32,946 nucleotides of DNA, taken from positions 1 to 32,946 of the forward strand of contig JAJQBC010000154.1 in NCBI GenBank assembly GCA_021203465.1, read 5' to 3'. A program made the translations under genes and the position numbers. Below are positions 32,265 to 32,946 of the stretch, piece by piece (within the stretch, counting starts at the first letter, position 1; each line of letters begins with the position of its first letter). The notes beneath the pieces are model-generated. The model was given only the letters and a program-made list of their open reading frames with translations. It had not been told where the DNA came from and ran no database searches. This DNA comes from Lachnospiraceae bacterium. GTDB lineage: Bacteria; Bacillota; Clostridia; Lachnospirales; Lachnospiraceae.

Positions 32265-32428
32265 AAGATGACTGACCGAAGACAGCAGGTGCTCTTTTGA
32301 GCGTAAGCAGTATACGCCTGCCGAGGAATGCATTCGATTTAAGAATGAATGACGTCCCTCTGTGTCTTACGGCATGGAGGGATTTTTGGTGGTCTCTTTA
32401 TAAAAATCTTAGAAGGAGGAAACCATTC
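32265..32428 (+). promoter_or_regulatory. L10 leader RNA with attenuator
   Basis: The leader contains the conserved run GACCGAAGACAGCAGGTGCTC followed later by CGCCTGCCGAGG. GCAGG (32285-32289) pairs with CCTGC (32317-32321), enclosing a GCTC/GAGC hairpin. This is the typical binding region of the L10-L12 complex. It is followed by a terminator-like hairpin, TCCCTC (32355-32360) with GAGGGA (32377-32382), then TTTTT. The leader lets L10/L12 feed back on rplJ-rplL synthesis. Confidence 0.85.
32355..32387 (+). terminator. Attenuator terminator inside the L10 leader
   Basis: TCCCTC (32355-32360) pairs with GAGGGA (32377-32382) and is followed by TTTTT (32383-32387). The stem may extend inward by a few weak pairs. 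It ends 41 bases before rplJ, as expected for attenuation of the L10 operon. Confidence 0.7.
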
Positions 32429-32917
32429 ATGGCAAAAGTGGAACTGAAGAAGCCGATTGTGGAAGAGATTGCCGCGAATCTGGAAGGCGCTGATGGTGTG
32501 GTGCTGGTAGACCACTGTGGTCTGACCGTAGAGCAGGACACGCAGCTTCGCAAACAGATGAGAGCGGAAGGGATCATCTACAAGGTTTATAAGAACACCA
32601 TGCTGAATTTCGCGATCAAGGATACGGAGTTCGAGCCGCTTTCCAAACATCTGGAAGGGCCGTCCGCCGTCGCCATCTCAAAAACGGACGCGACCGCTCC
32701 GGCCAGGATCATCGCGAACTTCGCGAAGACCGCGCCGCAGCTTGAGATCAAGGCCGGTGTTGTCGAGGGCAAGTATTACGATGCGAAGCAGATGGAAGCT
32801 GTCGCAAATATCCCGTCCAGAGAAGTGCTTCTCGGAAGACTGTTCGGCAGCATGCAGAGCCCGATCGCGAATTTCGCGCGTGTGCTTAATCAGATCGCCG
32901 AGAGCAAAGAGGCGTAA
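32429..32917 (+). CDS. rplJ: 50S ribosomal protein L10
   Basis: A 162-residue protein that anchors L12 dimers to the ribosomal stalk. It has the N-terminal rRNA-binding domain (VLVDHCGLTVEQDTQLRKQMR, YKVYKNTMLNFAIKDT) and a C-terminal helix that carries L12. The ATG at 32429 follows AGAAGGAGG. A longer in-frame opening (from 32297) reads through the leader and is not part of the protein. rplL is presumably just past the window end. Confidence 0.97.
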   Translation: MAKVELKKPIVEEIAANLEGADGVVLVDHCGLTVEQDTQLRKQMRAEGIIYKVYKNTMLNFAIKDTEFEPLSKHLEGPSAVAISKTDATAPARIIANFAKTAPQLEIKAGVVEGKYYDAKQMEAVANIPSREVLLGRLFGSMQSPIANFARVLNQIAESKEA

Positions 32918-32946
32918 TTATCAGGAAACTTATTTATTGGATTCAG

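Noticed and set aside
32297-32428. N-terminal extension of L10
   Set aside because: It translates the L10 leader RNA; the true start at 32429 has an AGAAGGAGG and matches the family.

Overview
The window looks like a chromosomal segment of a Gram-positive anaerobe of the Clostridia, most likely Lachnospiraceae. The grounds are the moderately high GC content by eye, strong AGGAGG-type ribosome binding sites, TTGACA/TATAAT-type promoters, the rpmG-secE-nusG-rplK-rplA-(L10 leader)-rplJ order, a short-form GlgB and a DUF2304/glycosyltransferase surface-polysaccharide locus. No plasmid, phage, IS element, tRNA, rRNA or CRISPR array was seen. Nearly all genes are on the + strand; one glycosyltransferase at 19948-20745 is on the - strand.

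Layout. (1) 1-2434: the tail of argJ, a structured repeat element, then overlapping argB and argD (arginine biosynthesis). (2) 2502-5221: a lone sugar-type solute-binding protein, a small DMT/YdcZ-type membrane protein and an unrecognised 249-aa protein with faint nuclease-like features. (3) 5475-9213: a MacA/MacB-type exporter (adaptor, ATPase, FtsX permease) in which the adaptor carries an in-frame TGA and the ATPase an in-frame TAG. (4) 9264-10445: a secreted coiled-coil NlpC/P60 peptidoglycan hydrolase with a 25-serine linker. (5) 10552-15526: branched-chain amino-acid ABC uptake system livJ-livHMGF. The livJ-livH gap holds a promoter, a long hairpin, a purine-rich stem-loop and a strong terminator, which together look like a small RNA or attenuator. 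(6) 15616-17550: glgB, glycogen branching enzyme. (7) 17561-29886: a surface-glycan locus with an MBOAT acyltransferase (in-frame TGA), an SGNH-like partner, six glycosyltransferases of several folds, a DUF2304 protein and two tandem acyltransferase-3 proteins. A second copy of the structured repeat element sits inside it. (8) 29912-32917: the rpmG-secE-nusG-rplK-rplA-rplJ transcription/translation cluster with recognisable autoregulatory leaders.

How the parts work together. The liv genes form a complete importer: lipoprotein receptor, two permeases and two ATPases. The glycan locus contains what is needed to build lipid-linked sugars, transfer them outside the membrane (the GT-C protein) and decorate the product with acyl groups (MBOAT/SGNH and the two acyltransferase-3 proteins). 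The ribosomal cluster has two near-identical stem motifs before rplK and rplA that resemble the L1 site of 23S rRNA, and an L10 leader with a terminator before rplJ.

Most notable. Two copies of a repeat element (159-307 and 22955-23186) share a 40-nt core with 38 identities and a second identical 18-nt block. Their long terminal stems have different sequences in the two copies, yet each pairs with itself. This is the reverse of what a MITE shows and suggests selection on structure. Other points are the candidate RNA between livJ and livH, three single in-frame stop codons in otherwise intact genes, and an internal duplication in the 746-aa GT-C protein. All calls were made by reading the sequence; no database search was run.
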